DNA from: Leptasterias polaris
Lineage: Eukaryota; Echinodermata; Asteroidea; Forcipulatida; Asteriidae
DNA: 64,000 nucleotides
Direction: 5' to 3'
Assembly (NCBI GenBank): GCA_037783415.1
Contig: JAZGTN010000002.1
Coordinates: forward strand, 2,790,001-2,854,000
Shown here: positions 46,901-52,900 of the stretch, piece after piece
Numbering within the stretch: the first letter of the stretch is position 1
Layout of the letters: every line of letters begins with the position of its first letter
Translations under genes and position numbers: made by a program
The notes under the pieces: model-generated
Databases searched by the model: none
What the model was told of the DNA's origin: nothing
Seen by the model: the letters and a program-made list of their open reading frames with translations, nothing else

Positions 46901-49900
46901 TTGTTTGTAATTGTATTTTTCTTCTTCAGAATATACAACACATCCAGTACCCGAATGTTCTCCAGTGAAAAAAATCATACTCGTTGCTGTGTTCCATTCC
47001 CTATTAATTCCTTGCTGAATGTATGATGCACCATACAGGTAGAAATAAGTATTAACTCGTTAAAAATATTTTATTAGTTAAAATTCACGAGAGGCTTAAA
47101 TTTGCCGTCTTCATGACTTGCCTTTATCTTGCATAATTATTAAAAACATGTGTTTTTTATTTCAATATTTTAAATTTAACAAACCGTTCTGTATGAAGAC
47201 TAATGTCTAAAAATCAAGCGAGCTATTTTTTAAAATGCAACCAATAGCTCATACTATGCTCGACTTATTTTAACAACATCATCATCAGTGCATATGTATT
47301 GAACAATCAAAGTATCATGCACTGATACATAATGAGAAGCCAAATCACAGTATTTGAAAACCTGTTAAAACTTCTAAGAATTGTAACTTAATAATGTCAA
47401 CATGATTTGCATAGTCGGATTTATTAATCAATAAAGAATCAATATCCATTGAAAATAAATAAACTTCAGTGAGTGGCATTCATGATAGTTGTAGCCCCTA
47501 CTTGTGAGTAATTTAAAGGCTCGTTTTAAGATATGCAACCAAAACGAAAGGAAATTCGAAAAATTAATGTTGCTCTGTATGAAAGGACAATTTTGACCCT
47601 CTGCCCTTTCAAATAAAATAAATAATGTACTCTTTTGCTGACAATACGTTTTGTAAGTTCACCTTCGTTTTCCACTTACAATTTAAAGCACATAATTAAA
47701 TACCAATGTCTCGATAAGAACTTATCTAACGTCATAATGACGTCATCAGTTTTCAAATTTGGCTTTAACAAAAGATTATTATTTCTAACACTCATATTGT
47801 GAGTTGCATTAATTTCCTGTGTAAACTAACATACAGTCAAAGAAGATTTACACTTTACTTTCCTTGAAATTTCAAAAGCTATCAACAATGTTTTCAGGGA
47901 ATCAATGATATAGCTAACGCATGAAAACAGCACTGAGCCCAGCGAGAACCCGAACACCTAGAGTTTGTTTTACAAACTCTAAATATCTAGTGTTCAACTT
48001 ACATTTTGAGCGGGAAGTCAAGAACAAACGGGGTAACTCGTTGTGTAGAATTTGTTGAGTTTTAAAAGACCTGTCCGATGATGTATTGATGGAAGCAATC
48101 CATTCAGTAATTATAAAGTTATGATTTTTTGAAATAAATTTTTTTGATTTACTGTATTTCAACACCTGATGACGTCATCATGACGTCACAACAACTTGAT
48201 GGAGGTTTCATCAAGGTTCTAACATGATGTAAATTTGAGGTTGATCAGATAAACAGAAGTGAAGAATTTGGGCAGGAAATGTTTTTTTATTAAGAATTGC
48301 AGAAAGGCAAACTTTGACCTTCCGGTACGACCGGAAGTAAAGGTCGGGTGAATTTGGCGTGAACTTTTCAAATGTTGCCCGTGTCTTGATCTATCATATG
48401 CCCAAATATAAATACCATAGCTGTAATATTCAGAGACATACAGGCAATGGCATGAGGGCACTTTTTGACCTTAAATAGCTTGTACGTCATTGCTCACACA
48501 CCTTCTGCTTGTTATGTTCTAACGTCACATTAAGTTTCAAGTTGATCAAAGGTTTGCAAGTATGTTTTTTTTTACGGACAAACGACTATCAGAAGAATAA
48601 GCAAAAAAAAAACACGAACAAAAAAAACACGAACAATAACAAAGAGTTGTTCGGTCTATAAGACCGAACACCTAAAAAATGCGCGCAGAACTATTTCAAG
48701 GGATGTTTTCCACCATGACCATCCTTATACCATGTAAGTTATGTGCAAATCTGTGAACATTTATATTTTTAATCTTACCAATGTTGTACACACCCTTTAA
48801 CACAAAACAAATTTTAGACAAACATTTGTATTTGATATTTGATATTTTATTAAAAACAAAACACAAATCGTAGCCCGCAGGCCAAATTGGATGTGTTCTT
48901 ACAAATTTTTAAAAAGGTACAAAAGAAGTTAATAGAAAAATATGAATAGATTTTTTAAACAAGATACATGTAGTGAATTTTTTTTTTTTTTAATTTATAA
49001 AAATACAAAAACACAAAACAAACACCGCGCGAACGGCGGGAGTTTCCAGAATCACCCACCCCATATAAACGGATGCAGTGTTTGCACCCAGTCAATTCCG
49101 TGGAGGCTTTACCGGCGAAGTAAACTGGCGTATCAATTATAGTCCAGTTTCCAACAATTCCGGTGAGCATTACACGTCGTACGGAAACTGGACGTTGAAA
49201 GGGTTTCCTTCGTTTTCTGTGTTTTAAATCTTAGTAAACTGGCCAATACATATATAACAGGCAAGTTTCCGTTGGGCATCACACATCGTCAGGAAACTGG
49301 AACACTGTAACAGTGTAAGAGTTTCCTTTGTTTCTGGCGTGTCGAAACTCCTTGTTTTATGTTCAAAATGTCACATTATATCACTCTTATTTACATGTAC
49401 ATGTGCAGTAATAGACATTACATGTACAGCTTTCCGTCAGTCAATACGCATGTACATGGTATACGGGATTTATTTTAGATTAGGCCATGTTGTCAAGACA
49501 AATGATGGAGATTACCCCCTTCATATCATAATGTGAAAAAAATGTGCACGCCATTTAAATGTGTATGTTTTCCCATAGTCATTCACAACAAAATTAACTG
49601 TTTTGTCAATAGCTTGTGTCATCAAATAATTCTTACGTGTTAAAGCCGGGTCGTTTAAGGGTGTGAAGTCTTTTATCTATATAGCGCCCTAAGCATTACT
49701 GGGTTTTGTACTTGAACTTTGAAGTCATTTTAACACGATCAGTTTATACTATTAATGTGTCTTAGAGAATGTGAATGTGGACTTCCAGGCATTATGGGAA
49801 TGTTGTAAGTTTATGTAGCTATTGAAATTTAGTGGTCCCGTTTCAAAGCTATCGGTTATTAACCATCGCCCGGGACATGCGCCAGCTATCGAAACGAATT

Positions 49901-52900
49901 TAACCCATCACTGTCTGTTGCCGTAAAATGCCTGGGGGTATCTAATATCCCATAATGGCTCTAGCCATAGGTAGTTACCGTGGTGGGTATAACAAAGAAT
50001 TACTTGGCGATGTCTGCATGTGAGGTATGAGATTTACCTCGTGGGGTCAATCGAAGTATGTGGGTCAAGGCTTTCCGGTGTTATTATTATACTGTCTCAG
50101 TTTTTATCCAGCTATTTGGGTGACGTAACCGGGCATTAGTGGCATTAATATACTGTTGGCAGCTAGCTGAGAGTCGAGACCGTGACACCAGAATGTCAAC
50201 CGATCGGCGTAGAGAAGATCCGTACAATAAAAAATTCACCCACGCGCACTGCAGGACTATTATGACCGTCCTGTTTATGTATAATATCTGTTTTACTACT
50301 GTAAAAGAAAACGTCAATTAAACAAACAAACAATCAAACAAACAAACAAACAAACACCACCAAACACCACCAACACTCCAACGCCCCAACACCGCTACTG
50401 ACAAAACTCTCCAGCCATGTATTTAGGAGAACAATCCAAAATAAGCCAATATGTTTCTAATTTTAGACAAACTACATGTAGACCTGGGTCGTATTTCACG
50501 GCTGCTGCTTACCGCGGAATGCTGCACTTACAGCCCTTATTAGCTTTACATAGCACCATAATCACACAACAGTTCCACAGAAGGCTAAATACGAGTATGG
50601 GATTTACCCCGGGAGGTCATCCGTGTGTCAAGGCTTTCCGACGTCGTTTGCAACACAGAGGGTCCATGCAAAAAATTACACACCGTGGGATTATGCCCTC
50701 GCTTGTTTCTTTTTATATTTTCAAAAACAGACAAACAACAAACAGATAAACACCCCAACAAGGAAAATAAATCAAACAACAAACTCCACAATAGCTCCAC
50801 AAACACACCTAATTTTGCATGAAGGATTCTTTCGGAATTTGAAAAAAAAAAACACAAAACATCCAATCCGTTGCCATTTGTATAGCTCTCATGAGGTTGT
50901 CCTGTGTAACTTCACCAGTCGACTCGGTTCAAACACGAAAATTGTAAGCAATTATTTGTTGTCAAATCTGATGGCACGACATAATTGGCCTTTATTCTTG
51001 CGATGATAATACCGTTGTTTTCGGGGTTTTTGTGTTGTTTTTTCGACGATTAAATCCCACACAGCAAGCTGTTTGGTAGTATATTTATATCGAAGTTGAT
51101 TGAATGTATATCGTCTTATCATTATTATTTCTACCTCCATGTTATCAGCAACGTGCTAGATTCAGAACATGCATCCGATGTTTTATTTGGTTATTTCAAA
51201 GATGACAAAAAATAGCCAGACGAGAGAACAAAACCATAACAAACAAACAAAACAACAACAACATCAAAACAATAACATCGACGACAACCAAGGGGAATTG
51301 GGCTATCATCCATTGTGATTTTTCGAATTAGCTTCCCTGCATATATGACACAAATAATTATAATGATCTCTGTGTTGCATGCTTGACAGTAAGCTGAGTC
51401 TACAACAAGTTCAACAACCACTAAAAAGAACATATTTATTGTTGGGATCCTCACATTAATTAACGTCCTTATAAACATTTGCAAATCACTTGCATTTTGC
51501 GCGTTGCCCGTTGCATAAAAATATGCTAATGTTTGGGTTTTTAGGAAATGAGTAAAATAATCGATCTTTAAAATTGATGATAAATGCCGATCTTTGAAAA
51601 CAGTACATATTATGGAGTTGTTTTTTTCTCGTGATTCCGTTGACCGATTTAGCTGAAACTTTCACATGTTTGTTATTTTATGTATATAATTATTGGGTCA
51701 CATCAAATGTTTGATTTGGCTACATTGAGCCACAAACCATAACATGGTGCTATGTAATTTGTAAAGGAATGGGTCGATCTGCTGTAGCGCTTTATAAACA
51801 TACATGTTGTATTAAAGGCACTGGACACTTTTGGTAACTACTCAAAATATATAATTAGCATAAAAACTTACTTGGTATAACGAGCAATGGAGAGCTGTTG
51901 ATAACACATTGTGAGAAACGACTCCCTCTGGAGTAAGGTAGTTTTTGAGAAAGGGGTATTTTCTCACTAAAATATTTGAATCTGAAAAATATTTCAGGCC
52001 AGAAGCCTTTTCAGGCATCTGAAAGCACACACATTGTGTTTTTCTCTCATTATTTTCTTGCAACTTCGATTACCACCATTGAGCTCAAATTTTCACAGAT
52101 TTTGTATTTTATGCATATGTTGAGTTACGCCAAATGAGAATACTGGTCTTTGACAATAACCAAACGTGTCCAGTGCCTTTAAGCGCGGTATAAGTATCGT
52201 TATTATAATGTTCTGACGTTACGGGGGAACAGTTAGGGTTTTACCTGAAGCTTTTGCCCCTTAAAATGTTTTTAAAAAATGGGTCTTGATATTAACATTC
52301 GTTTGTTTGGTGACATTCCTTTACTATACTACCTTACTTTTTTCATTGAGTATTTAAGTCAGCCATTGTGTGCCATTATTTTTGATAATTTGAGTTCTCA
52401 TTACGGGAAAGCTCCAATAATCTGAGTTTTGAACTATACATCCTTTTCAGTGATTAAGTGTGTTCACAATGTCATTACTTGGGTAAATAAACTTAATGGA
52501 TGAGCAGTTAGCTGCCTGGGGCAGTCAGCAGGACTGCTGGCTTGTTCATGATCCAGTGTGAGTTGGTAAATACACAATTTATTATTGGGACCCCTTTCTT
52601 TAATGGAGCTTTCCTAAAAATGCGAACGACATTGTAATTGCACAAACTAACCATGCTACTATTTCAAACTGTTTAAGCTATTTTATTTATAAGTTCCTTG
52701 TAAGTTTCAACTGGTTAAAAAAAGTAACAAACAAAAAATAAATAAACCAGCATCAACATTAAAGTTCGCCTTCCTGTGTTTCTTATTATAGATTGTGATC
52801 GGAACAAGAAATTTTAAAATAAGTTAGAATGAAATTTAAGGCAATGGCATTTTCATAATTATTTTATGATTTGTTTTGGATTAATGTTTAAAGGGTGATG

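Larger units (their letters stand above)
45960..47990 (+). mobile_element. Helitron-like element, copy 5
   Basis: Starts within CGTAACGCAGCATGTCATGG. Carries module a in an open frame, an intron-like stretch with AACAGGTTGGTCATGGAGAG, module b (46930-47038), and a 3' end with the variant stem TAGAGTTTGT, loop TTT, ACAAACTCTA, then AATAT and CTAG at 47987-47990, followed by T. Downstream is family A at a point different from copies 1 and 3. Confidence 0.65.
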
